The notes under the pieces: model-generated
Told to the model about the DNA's origin: nothing
Seen by the model: the letters and a program-made list of their open reading frames with translations, nothing else
Databases searched by the model: none
Position numbers and translations under genes: made by a program
Assembly: GCA_965217615.1 (NCBI GenBank)
Contig: CBDCIT010000018.1
Span: 1-64,000 of the forward strand
Reading direction: 5' to 3'
Length of the DNA stretch: 64,000 nt
DNA from: CAVOAK01 sp965217615
GTDB taxonomy: Bacteria > Pseudomonadota > Alphaproteobacteria > UBA8366 > CAVOAK01
In this document: piece after piece, positions 25,961-34,814 of the stretch
How positions within the stretch are numbered: the first letter of the stretch is position 1
How the letters are laid out: each line of letters opens with the position of its first letter

Positions 25961-26135
25961 TGTCCCTTCCATTTATTCCACCGTGCCTCCCAACGACGGC
26001 TCGGCTCTCGGGCACGGACATCATTTTGAGCCAGTGGATTTTGTAATCGACCATGGGCGCAGTCGTCACGATGCTTATTCCGCCGGATCGTGCCAGCGAA
26101 CCTACGCAAGGGCATGCGGATGTCGGCAGCGTCCA
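25961..26135 (+). repeat. Inverted repeat arm shared with 32893-33076
   Basis: ACTGTCCCTTCCATTTATTC through GCATGCGGATGTCGGCAGCG matches the reverse complement of 32893-33076 with about ten differences. The two arms bracket the senABC-doeB block (about 6.9 kb apart). One edge of each arm carries the GGAATAAATGG motif also seen at 26592. Confidence 0.85.
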
Positions 26136-26303
26136 CGTCGCCACAGAGAGGAATTGATCGAATCCGAGCGGGGGTGGTCAGGCCGCGAGGGGTTCGTAAC
26201 GATGATGCAGACCGCCGACCTTGGGCAAGGAAACGACCGTTCCGGGCCCGGCCGGCTGAACGGGTCGACCATCCGGTGTGTCCTTGCCGAGCGACAGGTG
26301 GGT

Positions 26304-26613
26304 GTCCCTTCTGTTAACTCCATCCGGCGCAGAAACCCTGGTATTTTGGGTGTCCCAGCCACTGCCTTGGCCGGTTGCACTGAAGGACGTCCCGTTGATG
26401 ACGAGGCGCGGTGATCTCAAGCTATCGCATGGCGCGACCGCGAAAGCCCGAGAGAACGCCGTGAAGCAGGATCGTGTGCCGACCACCAACGCTATCAAAT
26501 CACCCTGAAAGGCCTGGGTTTCTGTGCCGGACGGAGTTTATAGGAGGACAGTATCCGGTGGTGATGCAAAATTCCAAGGTTTCTGCGACGGATGGAATAA
26601 ATGGGAGGGACAG
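26304..26613. repeat. Three copies of a 45-48 bp repeat
   Basis: Copies at about 26304-26350 (minus), 26505-26551 (plus) and 26567-26613 (plus) share GGTTTCTG-N-G-N-CGGATGGA and end AGGAGGACAG / GGGAGGGACAG. The end TGGAATAAATGGGAGGGACA of the third copy recurs at the outer edges of the inverted repeat arms at 25962 and 33075. The nature of the motif is unknown; it may be a small non-autonomous element end. Confidence 0.6.
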
Positions 26614-26745
26614 CCGCCGATCATCCGCGTTGGATCGACACCAGAAGTCCGTGATCATCGCACATGAAGTCGCCGTTACGATTCGGAACAGACCTTCGCT
26701 GAAGTGGTTCTTTCCGCACTTCAAAGGCGGATGCCGTCGGCTCGG

Positions 26746-28068
26746 CTAGTTGGACGCCGTTACCCGGCAGGTCCGAAAGCCGCCGAACACGTCGCGCCGG
26801 TCAGCCGGGAAATAATTTCGGTAAGTGCCGTGCATCATTCGACTCCGGCTCGTCCAGGCACCGCCGCGCAGCACTTTGGTGTCGCCAAACAGCATGGTCG
26901 AATACTCCTTGTACGCGTCGGCTGAAAATCCGGGGAATGGGTTGAAGGTATCGCTCGTCCATTCCCAGACATTGCCGAGCATTTGCCGGCAACCGAAAGC
27001 GCTGTCGCCGGCCGGCAAGGCGGCCACGTCAATTGGCCCGAGGGCCCGACCGTCCAGGTTGGCACGTGTTGGTTCGGGCAGCGTTTCACCCCAAGGATAG
27101 CGCCTTTTGGATGCCGCCAGCGTGCCATTGCCCGAAGTTTCGCTAAGCGCCGCCACTTCCCACTCCGCTTCGCTCGGCAAACGCTGCCCGGCCCAGCGGC
27201 AATAGGCGTTAGCTTCGTGCCAATTGACGTGAATTATCGGCTCGTCCGCCGGCAACGGCATTGTCCGATCGAACCGCCGCAGCAACCACTTGTTCGGACC
27301 GTCGGGTTGCCAATACACGGGATGCGCAGCGTCGGCTTCCTGGCACCATGCCCACCCCTCGGCATCCCAGCATAATTCGCGGCCGTAACCGCCATCATCC
27401 ACGAAGGCCTGATATTCCTGATTTGTGACCGGTGATTTGGCGATCGCAAATGGCTCGATGGTGACCTGCAAGGCTTGTTTTTCGTTGTCGAACGCGAAAG
27501 GCGCGCCTTCGGGTGCACCTAAAAGGAACCGACCGCCTGGAACCTCTGCCCATCCCAGATGACTGCCTACCTGGCGTTCATCCGAGACATCCGCGGCAAC
27601 GGCCAGGTCAGGCATTGGGTAGGCGAGTGCCTGGCGCGCCCAAAGGAACGCTTCGGTGTGCATGTCTTCATGAAAGATGCCGAACTGATAGATGAAGCTG
27701 TCCTTTTCGCTTGCCGTGGTGCCATCGAGGCGTTCGGCCAGACGATCGAAAACCGCCTGCATGTAGGATAGGGTCCCCTCCAGGGTCGGTAGATCCAGAT
27801 CCCATCTGACGTCATGATCGATGGCAATTGAATCGTAAAGCTGGTCGGCGCGCTCGGCGAGGACTGACTCATAGCCGTAGAGTTGGCGCAGGATAAAATA
27901 TTCATAAAAATGGGCAACGTGACCGATTTCCCAGCGCAAAGGATTGACGATTGGTAACTTGGGGCCCATGAGCTGCGCGTCATCCAGGTCACGAACCAAT
28001 TCCAGGGTCCGGTTTCGGGCGTCTCGCATGTTTTCGATCAAGTGTGAAGTAGTGACGGGCAGGGTCAT
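26746..28068 (-). CDS. senA: Selenoneine synthase SenA (EgtB-like)
   Basis: SenA couples hercynine with a selenosugar to give the C-Se intermediate of selenoneine. The 440-residue protein has an N-terminal DinB_2 domain (about 10-160) with iron ligands WEIGHVAHFYEYF (His50) and FHEDMHTEAF (His133-x3-His137-x-Glu139), then an FGE-sulfatase domain (about 175-435; WAEVPGGRFLLGAP, RLPSEAEWEVAAL, MLGNVWEWTSDTF, KVLRGGAWTSR). It is clearly distinct from the second EgtB-like gene at 34814, and its divergent neighbour is a SenB-type glycosyltransferase, which separates SenA from ordinary EgtB by context. Starts are only 27 bp apart, so promoters must overlap. Reading frame intact. Confidence 0.85.
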   Translation of the reverse strand: MTLPVTTSHLIENMRDARNRTLELVRDLDDAQLMGPKLPIVNPLRWEIGHVAHFYEYFILRQLYGYESVLAERADQLYDSIAIDHDVRWDLDLPTLEGTLSYMQAVFDRLAERLDGTTASEKDSFIYQFGIFHEDMHTEAFLWARQALAYPMPDLAVAADVSDERQVGSHLGWAEVPGGRFLLGAPEGAPFAFDNEKQALQVTIEPFAIAKSPVTNQEYQAFVDDGGYGRELCWDAEGWAWCQEADAAHPVYWQPDGPNKWLLRRFDRTMPLPADEPIIHVNWHEANAYCRWAGQRLPSEAEWEVAALSETSGNGTLAASKRRYPWGETLPEPTRANLDGRALGPIDVAALPAGDSAFGCRQMLGNVWEWTSDTFNPFPGFSADAYKEYSTMLFGDTKVLRGGAWTSRSRMMHGTYRNYFPADRRDVFGGFRTCRVTASN

Positions 28069-28095
28069 GAAATTTCCGTTGATTGGTAGAACCTG

Positions 28096-29058
28096 GTGCA
28101 GATTAGCCTAATTACACCGGCCAAAACACAGTCGAGGCACGGTAACCGTACAACGGCGGTTCGCTGGGCGAAGATGTTGCGTGAGGCCGGCCACCGGGTG
28201 CGCATCGGCGTCGACTATGTTGGCGAGGCCGCCGATATGATGATCGCCATCCATGCATGGCGTAGCGCCGCGTCCATCGAGCGCTACAAGGCACGTTTTC
28301 CTGATCGGCCACTGGTTGTCGGTCTCGGCGGTACGGACGTCAACACGTTCCTGCATTCGCATCCGGATACAACGCTCCGTTCCATGCAAACGGCGGATGC
28401 CCTTATCTGCCTGCATGACCTTATCGGCGATGCGCTACCCGCGCCGCTTCGGGAAAAGCTCCATGTGGTCCGTCAGTCGGCCCTCCCCCTGCCTGGGCCG
28501 AGACGGCCGTCGACGCGGTTCTTCGATATTTGTGTGATCGGTCATCTACGGGACGAGAAAGATCCTTTCCGAGCCGCTCTCGCCGCCCGGCGACTGCCAG
28601 CCGACTCAAAGCTGCGGATTATTCACCTGGGCAAGGCTCACACATCCGAGTTTGCCAGCCGAGCCGTCGCCGAGATGGCACGGAACGCGCGCTACCGGTG
28701 GTTTGGCGAAGTTCCAGGGTGGCGGGTGCGCCGCGAGTTGGCAAAGAGCCGACTGATGGTGATCAGCTCCAATCAAGAGGGGGGCGCCAACGTGGTATCC
28801 GAGGCAGTAGTTGCCGGCGTGCCGGTCGTCGCAAGTGACATTCCCGGAAACGTGGGGCTACTTGGGCCTGCGTATGCGGGGTACTTTCCGGTCCGTGACG
28901 AAGCGGCACTCGCGCGCCTTCTGGAGCGCTGTGAGGCGGAACCTGCGTTCCTCGATCAGCTGGAGAGAAGCGGGCATGAACTTAAGAAACGCTTTCGCCC
29001 CGCCTATGAAAAAGCCGCCTTGAATCGGATCGTGAATTCCCTCAAGAGAGTAGGGTAA
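28096..29058 (+). CDS. senB: Selenosugar synthase SenB (TIGR04348-type glycosyltransferase)
   Basis: SenB forms a Se-C bond by joining selenophosphate to a UDP-sugar, giving the selenosugar used by SenA. The 320-residue protein has a GT-B layout: an N-terminal half beginning MQISLITPAKTQSRHGNRTT with the HGNR segment typical of this family, and a C-terminal nucleotide-sugar domain with SSNQEGGANVVSEAVVAGVP and ASDIPGNVGLLG. The start is GTG 28096. It is divergent from senA and overlaps the 3' end of the selD fusion tail-to-tail by 17 bp. All three Se genes are therefore packed within 4.6 kb. Intact. Confidence 0.88.
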   Translation: MQISLITPAKTQSRHGNRTTAVRWAKMLREAGHRVRIGVDYVGEAADMMIAIHAWRSAASIERYKARFPDRPLVVGLGGTDVNTFLHSHPDTTLRSMQTADALICLHDLIGDALPAPLREKLHVVRQSALPLPGPRRPSTRFFDICVIGHLRDEKDPFRAALAARRLPADSKLRIIHLGKAHTSEFASRAVAEMARNARYRWFGEVPGWRVRRELAKSRLMVISSNQEGGANVVSEAVVAGVPVVASDIPGNVGLLGPAYAGYFPVRDEAALARLLERCEAEPAFLDQLERSGHELKKRFRPAYEKAALNRIVNSLKRVG

Positions 29059-31309
29059 TCGGCTCTAAATGGTCGCTTTCCGCATTTACGCGGCCGATGA
29101 TAGCTGCTTTCGCGTAGCCGACGTCACGAAGTTCTTTTAGGCAGTCCTGGGCCCGGTCGGCGGGCAGGCTGGCGAGCAGTCCGCCGGATGTCTGGGGATC
29201 AAATACCAAAGGATAGCGCTTGTCCTTCGCCGCTTCGTCTTGGTTGCGAATGGCCCGGCGCAGCCGGACGTTGGCCGGTTGCAGCGAGCTTAGAATCCCC
29301 TGCCGGACAGTCTCCATGGCACCATCGAAGACTGGAAGGGATTCAAGGTCGATCTCTACATCGACGCCCGAGGCCTTAGTCATCTCGACAGTATGGCCAA
29401 GCAGTCCGAAGCCGGTGATGTCCGTGCAGGCGTTGGCGCCATAGCTGTACAGGCATTGCGCCGCTTGGCGATTCGACTGGACCATGGACTTGAGCGCTCC
29501 CTCAATCCACCGTCCCTTGGCCTTTTGCTGCATGTCGGCAGCGAACAACGTGCCGGTGCCAAGCGGTTTGGTGAGGATCAAAACCTCGCCGGCCGCCATG
29601 CCGCCCTTGAGAAGAATGGCCTCGCGGTCGGCCAGACCATTGACCGAGAATCCGAGCGCCAACTCCGGCCCTTCGCTGGTGTGACCACCGATCAGGCTGG
29701 CACCTGCTTCGTTGAGGACATCCATGGCGCCGATCATCATTTCCCGGATCGTCGATTCGACTTTTGCCTCCAAGCCGTAAGGAACGGTTGCGATGGCGAG
29801 GGCCGATTGAGCCTCTGCCCCCATGGCGAAGATGTCGCTTAACGCGTGGTTGGCGGCGACCTGTCCGAAGACATAGGCGTCATCGATAAAGGCGCGGAAG
29901 TAATCGACCGTGTGGACCATCACCTTGCCATCCGGAATTTGAACGACAGCGGCATCGTCGGGCGCGTGGAGGCCAACCAGAACATCGGTGTTAGAGATCG
30001 GCTTCAAGTCCGCCAAAGCCCGGTTCAGGACATTCGCGCCGACTTTGGCGCCGCAGCCGCCGCAGCGCATGGCGATCGCTGAGATGTCGTTTAGAGTTGC
30101 CTGGTCGGCAAGTCCAGGGTTCAGCGGCTTCGCCTTCTCAAGCGGCATCTCAGGCAATTCGTTGAACTTGCGCATGAACCGCCGGTCAATCCAATCCTTC
30201 CAATTCCATAAAAATCTTCCTCCAACGGACCACCCCCATTTTGAGGCCACGGCATATCTGTCCCCGGTACTAATCAGAACCAGGAAGGCGCGTTGCGGCG
30301 AGAACGGTCGCGCTGGCCGACCAACCAGGACGCGACGCAAGTTTTCGGCCAGCGGCGGTCCTTGGCGGACGGCAAATACACCTGCCTTCGGACGTGGTTG
30401 CTTGACGACCGCCGCAATGTCCCCCGCTGCGAAGACATCGGCATGTGACGTTGACTGCAGGGTGTCATGCACCTCGATAAATCCGGATTCATCGACATCA
30501 AGTCCGGAGTCGCGAAGCCATGCCGGCGCGCTGGCCTCCGTTACCCAAAGTATCTCATCCAGTTCGACGGTTTTCCCGCCCGCTATGGCGATCTTGCCAC
30601 GGTCGACATATTCGGCTGGGGCGCCGGTGTGAACGGATACGTTACGGGCCTCCAACAAGCGCTCAAAGCGCCGCTGCAGTCCGGCTTCGAAGCTGGGCAG
30701 TATAGTCTCCGACCCGGAAATCAGATGAAACTCGAGACAATCTGCCGCATGCCCCTGCCCGGCGAGGAGGTTGCCCAAGCGGTACCTTATGGCGAGCAGC
30801 AACTCGGTGCCGCCGGCTCCGGCGCCAACGACACCGATTCGGTGTGGGCCCGGACTCTGCAGCACACGTTCGACCAAGTGTTGCCAGCGACCGAGGAAAT
30901 TGTTGATTGGTTTGACCGGTGTCGTGAAGTCTTCGGCCCCGGAAACGCCGTTAAAACTCGGCGTCGAGCCGATATTGACCGATAGAATGTCGTAGGGAAC
31001 TGCAGGGCGGCCCTTGCAGACAACTTGTTTGGCCGTCAGGTCCAGAAAGGTTGCCTCGTCGTGGTAGAGGCGTGCACCGGCGAACTGGCACAGCGGACGA
31101 AGATCAATATGAGCCTCGTCAAAGTCATAGTGGCCGGCGACGTAGCCCGGCAGCATGCCCGAGTAAGGCGTGTGCACGTCCCTGGCGATTACGGTCAGAC
31201 GAACGCCGGGAAGCGGCTTCATTCCAAACTTCTTGAGCGCAATTACATGGCTGTGTCCGCCGCCGACGAAGACGAGATCCTTGACGACGGCGTCTTGACT
31301 GGAATTCAT
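29042..31309 (-). CDS. selD: FAD-dependent oxidoreductase-selenide,water dikinase fusion
   Basis: The 755-residue fusion makes selenophosphate from selenide and ATP. Residues about 10-390 are a pyridine nucleotide-disulfide oxidoreductase-type domain (FVGGGHSHV at 14-22; GVVGAGAGGTELLLAIRYR near 160; VFAAGDIA near 292-299). Residues about 410-755 are SelD: CGGCGAKVGANVL with catalytic Cys419 and Lys422, DDAAVVQIPDGK, GHTSEGPELALG and the C-terminal DPQTSGGLLASLP. The active site is Cys, not Sec. I start at ATG 31309 (MNSSQDAVVKDL), with AAGAAGAGACGAG upstream; an upstream open stretch is not family-like. Such NDH-SelD fusions are known; the partner may generate or channel selenide. It supplies SenB. 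Confidence 0.92.
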   Translation of the reverse strand: MNSSQDAVVKDLVFVGGGHSHVIALKKFGMKPLPGVRLTVIARDVHTPYSGMLPGYVAGHYDFDEAHIDLRPLCQFAGARLYHDEATFLDLTAKQVVCKGRPAVPYDILSVNIGSTPSFNGVSGAEDFTTPVKPINNFLGRWQHLVERVLQSPGPHRIGVVGAGAGGTELLLAIRYRLGNLLAGQGHAADCLEFHLISGSETILPSFEAGLQRRFERLLEARNVSVHTGAPAEYVDRGKIAIAGGKTVELDEILWVTEASAPAWLRDSGLDVDESGFIEVHDTLQSTSHADVFAAGDIAAVVKQPRPKAGVFAVRQGPPLAENLRRVLVGRPARPFSPQRAFLVLISTGDRYAVASKWGWSVGGRFLWNWKDWIDRRFMRKFNELPEMPLEKAKPLNPGLADQATLNDISAIAMRCGGCGAKVGANVLNRALADLKPISNTDVLVGLHAPDDAAVVQIPDGKVMVHTVDYFRAFIDDAYVFGQVAANHALSDIFAMGAEAQSALAIATVPYGLEAKVESTIREMMIGAMDVLNEAGASLIGGHTSEGPELALGFSVNGLADREAILLKGGMAAGEVLILTKPLGTGTLFAADMQQKAKGRWIEGALKSMVQSNRQAAQCLYSYGANACTDITGFGLLGHTVEMTKASGVDVEIDLESLPVFDGAMETVRQGILSSLQPANVRLRRAIRNQDEAAKDKRYPLVFDPQTSGGLLASLPADRAQDCLKELRDVGYAKAAIIGRVNAESDHLEPITLLS

Positions 31310-31409
31310 CTCGTCTCTTCTTACTTCGCCCGTCGATTTGCCCGGCCAGGGCAGTTGGTGGCAGACCGCATCGAATGGGCTGGATATAGGCCCGATAGTG
31401 TCGGACAAC

Positions 31410-31505
31410 GCAACCGCTAGAACTTTCTACGCGGTCAAAACTCTGTCAGTCAGGGCATCGTCCGCGACCAGCGACCTCGCGCACATCTTCCAATCCGGCC
31501 GGCGA
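31410..31505. other. Short spacer between doeB and the selD fusion
   Basis: Less than 200 bp separate the doeB stop (31506) from the chosen selD start (31309), both on the minus strand, so selD may be cotranscribed with doeB or have its own promoter here. No clear promoter is seen. Confidence 0.3.
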
Positions 31506-32515
31506 CTAGAGGATCTCGTCGCGCGTCAGGTCGGTTGCGACGCTGAACAGGTAATCTCCGCGCCTCACCACGGCCGGGACTCGACACCCGACAATCAAGC
31601 CGCCTATCGGAAATCGTGGTTCGACGGGCGCCCGCGCCGGATCGTCACGCGGATGGATGCAGCTCGCGATCTGGCCGGCTTGGACATCCCCGCCCATCGC
31701 GCAGTGAGGCTCGAAGAGCCCGCTCACCAGCGCAAACTGACCGCTGCCGTAGGTCACGAGGCGCGAGTTTCGAATACCCACGTCCGAGGGATCGCCGGGG
31801 ATGACGCCGAGGTGACGCAGAACGCGATTAACACCTTTGGTGCCGACCTCAAGGCCTTCCAAATCGACGCCTCCGCCGAGTTCGGTGGAGAATGAAGCAA
31901 TACCAAAACGCTCGGCCGCCGAAAAGTCAGATAGCCTGGGCTTGCCTCCTCGCTTGCAACAACTGTCAGGGGGGCGGCGAAGACGGCGAGCAGTTCAAGT
32001 CTGCGGGCGTTCAGCGCCGCATCGCTGCCCCGGCAGAGATGGGTCTGCGGAATCATGTCGGCAGCCCTGCCGCCTGAATGCAGATCCGTCAGCGCATCGC
32101 ACAATGGTAGTATCTTGCTGTCGACGAAGTGGGCAATCTCCAGCGTCGGGCTCGCGCCTTCCTCGCTGGGAAAGACGGGGGCCAGATTGCCGTCATCGAG
32201 CGGCGATATACGCGCGCTTGCAAGCACTGCCGGGTAGTTGAGCGCTGGCATAATGATAAGACGGCCGCATACAGAGGCCGGATCGAGATGATGGATCATG
32301 CGGCGCAGGATGACCTGACCTTCGTACTCGTCGCCATGGGTGCCGGCCGCAAGAAAGACCGTCGGACCTTCGCCGTTGGCGATTACGGCAATCGGAACCG
32401 GGATCGTGCTGTAGGCGTGTCTGTTGTCCGAATAGGCCAGGCGTACAAACGAAACCTGCCGATCCTTCTTGTCGAAATCGATATTGCAGGATGTCGACGA
32501 GCGTAGCACCCCCAT
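31506..32515 (-). pseudogene. doeB: N-alpha-acetyl-L-2,4-diaminobutyrate deacetylase, frameshifted
   Basis: DoeB is a zinc hydrolase of the succinylglutamate desuccinylase/aspartoacylase family acting in ectoine catabolism. ATG 32515 follows AGGGGAGATGACGAA. Visible motifs are the zinc-binding AAGTHGDEYEG, the TDLHSGG histidine and LCRGSDAALNARRL. Near 31940 the frame breaks; the continuation in another frame reads FSAAERFGIASFSTELGGGV and LEGLEVGTKGVNRVLRHLGV, then runs to 31506. The span of 1010 nt is one base off a codon multiple, so a single indel is enough. No doeA or ectoine transporter is adjacent. Confidence 0.82.
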
Positions 32516-32658
32516 TTCGTCATCTCCCCTTGTCGAACTCGAACTCACCGCAGCCGCGGTCGAGGCCTTATTTCCAGACTTGTTTCGCAACCCGCATCAA
32601 GTTTTAGCCAAGGATGCCCCGGGCCTCTGGTTCACTGTAGCCGTGACTGAGCATGGCA

Positions 32659-32892
32659 TCACGTCAGGTAGGGCATGTGCGAGGGTTCGAAGTGGCGGAT
32701 ATATTCCCAATCGGATCCGATGGACTTGCCGCCCGAGACATGCAAATGCGCTGCCTGGTGCAAATCCAACCGGTTGTGCATGCCGCCATAAAGCGTCGAT
32801 CTCGCCGCTACTTCCGGGTCGACAGGAGTTGCTGGCACCGGCTCGAATTCGCCACGTTCGGGTACATCGAGCTCGCAGTCGGTTCCGATCCC
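32659..32892 (-). pseudogene. C-terminal fragment of an unrecognised protein
   Basis: A minus-strand frame with protein-like codon use ends ...HLHVSGGKSIGSDWEYIRHF EPSHMPYLT (stop 32659). It contains EHVGIGTD, reminiscent of the metal-site segment of membrane dipeptidases (M19), but nothing else supports that. The 5' side runs into the inverted repeat arm at 32893, so the gene was cut there. Function unassigned. Confidence 0.35.
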
Positions 32893-33076
32893 GACATGTT
32901 CGGGACGCTGCCGACATCCGCATGCCCTTGCATAGCTTCGCTGGCACGACCCGGCGGAATAAGCATCGTGACGACCGCGCCCATGGTCGATTACAAAATC
33001 CACTGGCTCAAAATGATGTCCGTGCCGGAGAGCCAAGCCGTCGTTGGGAGGCACGATGGAATAAATGGAATGGACA
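32893..33076 (-). repeat. Inverted repeat arm matching 25961-26135
   Basis: The reverse complement of this stretch matches 25961-26135. The arm joins an unrecognised gene fragment on one side and an IstA fragment on the other, marking a recombination or insertion boundary. Confidence 0.85.
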
Positions 33077-33311
33077 GCCCAAACAGCGCTGCTTTCAGCA
33101 CATCATCGTCGGTATAAGCCTCCGGCAACGGCCATATCGCAAGCTCCGCCTCGCGGGCCCGATACAAATACGTCGATACCGACGACTTGCCGATCCGAAG
33201 CCGATCCGCGATCTCGCGGACCGACAAACCCTCCGCACAGCTCAGGCGGAGAATCGTTCGAACATCTTTCACGGTCACTTCTCTCGTTCGCTTCCGTTTT
33301 GGCATACTCAT
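33077..33311 (-). pseudogene. istA: IS21-family IstA transposase, N-terminal fragment
   Basis: About 78 codons from MSMPKRKRTREVTVKDVRTI encode the helix-turn-helix of IstA (GLSVREIADRLRIGKSSVST, YLYRAREAEL), then WPLPEAYTDDDVLKAALFG before the sequence changes at the repeat boundary near 33076. The catalytic domain is absent. The IS21 end with tandem binding repeats lies just upstream (33384-33499). Confidence 0.8.
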
Positions 33312-33383
33312 CTCCAGCAAAAGCCTGAGCATGAGCCGCCAAAACGGCGCACCCGATAAGAACCGTTACAAGACCTCGTCCCG

Positions 33384-33499
33384 CTGTCCGCGATTTAATG
33401 AAATCGCTGTCCGGCATTTACCGAAATCACTGTCCGCGATTTAATGAAATCTACTGTCCAGCATTTACCGAAATCACTGTTCGGTATTCAGTGAAACCG
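33384..33499. repeat. Five tandem 23-24 bp repeats at an IS21 end
   Basis: Units start at 33384, 33407, 33430, 33454 and 33477. Each reads CTGTCCG(C/G)(G/C)ATTTA(A/C)(T/C)GAAATC or a close variant, alternating two subtypes. Multiple end repeats of this kind are the transposase-binding sites of IS21-family elements. They sit about 75 bp upstream of the IstA fragment. Confidence 0.85.
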
Positions 33500-33842
33500 A
33501 CACGAGGTAGCGATCGGCATGGGCAGGGCCGATCAACACTTCACGACGGGAGTTGCCGCACGCCATGCAAAACTCGCTTCCAGCGGGCGGGTTGCGCCTT
33601 TCCCGGCCAGGAGTCGAACCCGCTGGGCAGCGTCGAAAGGTTTCAGATCAACTCATCCTCCTCCCCAGGACTTCGCCTGGCGCTAAGGCAATATACGGCG
33701 CCGACCGGGGGGGCATTCTTCCACGCCGATCGACACTCAGGAGGCGCGAGCATCCATAGCCCCAGATCGCGGTCGCGAACCATGGTGACGAAGGACCCCG
33801 GACGGCGGCATGTCGAAGACGCCGCGCAGCTGTCGCCAAGTC
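33500..33842. other. Gene-free stretch with a second IS21-like terminus
   Basis: About 340 bp downstream of egtD. GGGGGGGCATTCTTCCACGC (33705) plus CGATCGACACTCAGG is another IS21-type end. AAGGTTTCAGATCAACTCAT nearby may be degenerate transposase sequence. No gene is assigned. Confidence 0.4.
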
Positions 33843-34814
33843 TCAGGGATTGCCGAGGAGGTGAATGCTGAAGAGTGCGTTCCGATCCCTCCACCAAGCC
33901 TCGACCGACCATCCGGCACGGGCGGCGAGGTCGTGGAACTCCCCGACAGTGTATTTGTACGAGTTCTCGGTGTGGATGGTCTCACCCGCGGTAAAGTCGA
34001 ACGTGCGGTCCGCCACCGTGACGCGCTGGGCTTCACGGCTGACCAGATGCATCTCGATCCGGCCGTTAACCGAGTCATAGCGGGCTTCGTGCTCGAAGCC
34101 GTCGAGGGGAAAGTCGGCGCCGATCTCGCGATTGATGCGGCGCAACAGGTTGAGGTTGAAGGCCGCCGTGACTCCAGCCGCGTCGTTATAGGCGGCATGC
34201 AGGATGGGCTCGGGCTTCTTCAAGTCGATCCCGATCAGGAAGCGAGCGCCGGCACCAAGCCGGAACCGCGCATCGGCGAGAAAGATCTGGGCCTCGTGGG
34301 GGTCGAAGTTTCCGATCGTCGATCCGGGAAAGAAGCCGACATAGCCGCGCGGATACGGATCCTCGGGCAGCCGGAAGGGCCGGGTGTAGTCGGCTGAGAC
34401 GGGCCGCACCTCGATCTCCGGGTAGTCGGTTGCCAGTCTGGCCGCCGCTGCCGCCATGTGCGCGTGGGAGATATCGATCGGGACATAGGCCCGTGGGCTT
34501 TCGAGTGCGTCAAGCAGGATTTTCGCCTTTCCACTCGAGCCACTGCCGAACTCAAGGATGGTCGCGTGCGGTCCGATCGCGGCTCCGATCCGACCAACGT
34601 GCTCGGTGAGGAGCGCCATCTCGGTACGCGTCGGATAGTATTCCTCGAGAGTGCATATCTTATCGAACAGCCGCGAGCCGTGCGCATCGTAGAGATACTT
34701 GCAGGGCAGGCTTTTCGGCGCGCCGCTCAGGCCGTCGAGCACATCGCGGCGGAAATCGTCCGCCGTGGGCTCCAAGTCCGCGGTCCCGCGCGTCCGCTGT
34801 CCGTGCGCCGACAC
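33843..34814 (-). CDS. egtD: L-histidine N-alpha-methyltransferase
   Basis: EgtD trimethylates histidine with S-adenosylmethionine to hercynine, the precursor of ergothioneine and, via SenA, of selenoneine. The 323 residues are full length. The SAM-binding motif EFGSGSSGKAKILLDAL, the DISHAHMAAAAARLATDYPE segment, FFPGSTIGNFDPHEA and the C-terminal ETIHTENSYKYT are all present. The start is GTG 34814 (MSAHGQRTRG), sharing one base with the EgtB stop (TAGTG), so the pair is translationally coupled. Intact. It is about 5.8 kb from the start of senA. Confidence 0.93.
   Translation of the reverse strand: MSAHGQRTRGTADLEPTADDFRRDVLDGLSGAPKSLPCKYLYDAHGSRLFDKICTLEEYYPTRTEMALLTEHVGRIGAAIGPHATILEFGSGSSGKAKILLDALESPRAYVPIDISHAHMAAAAARLATDYPEIEVRPVSADYTRPFRLPEDPYPRGYVGFFPGSTIGNFDPHEAQIFLADARFRLGAGARFLIGIDLKKPEPILHAAYNDAAGVTAAFNLNLLRRINREIGADFPLDGFEHEARYDSVNGRIEMHLVSREAQRVTVADRTFDFTAGETIHTENSYKYTVGEFHDLAARAGWSVEAWWRDRNALFSIHLLGNP

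Larger units (their letters stand above)
25888..26745. other. Repeat-rich, gene-poor region downstream of senA
   Basis: No intact gene is recognised. It holds one arm of an inverted repeat (25961-26135, matching 32893-33076) and three copies of a 45-48 bp motif. Because senA is on the minus strand, this is its 3' flank. Confidence 0.5.

Noticed and set aside
26304..26613. CRISPR-like repeats
   Set aside because: Only three copies, in both orientations and with irregular spacing; no cas genes.
29042..31309. Selenocysteine-containing SelD or selenoprotein
   Set aside because: The active-site codon is for Cys (CGGCGAK) and no in-frame TGA is needed to complete the protein.
32659..32892. Membrane dipeptidase (M19) assignment from the EHVGIGTD string
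   Set aside because: One short motif in a truncated frame is not enough; no other M19 ligand region is present.
33384..33499. CRISPR array
   Set aside because: The 23-24 bp units are directly adjacent with no unique spacers, and the position next to an IstA fragment fits IS21 end repeats.
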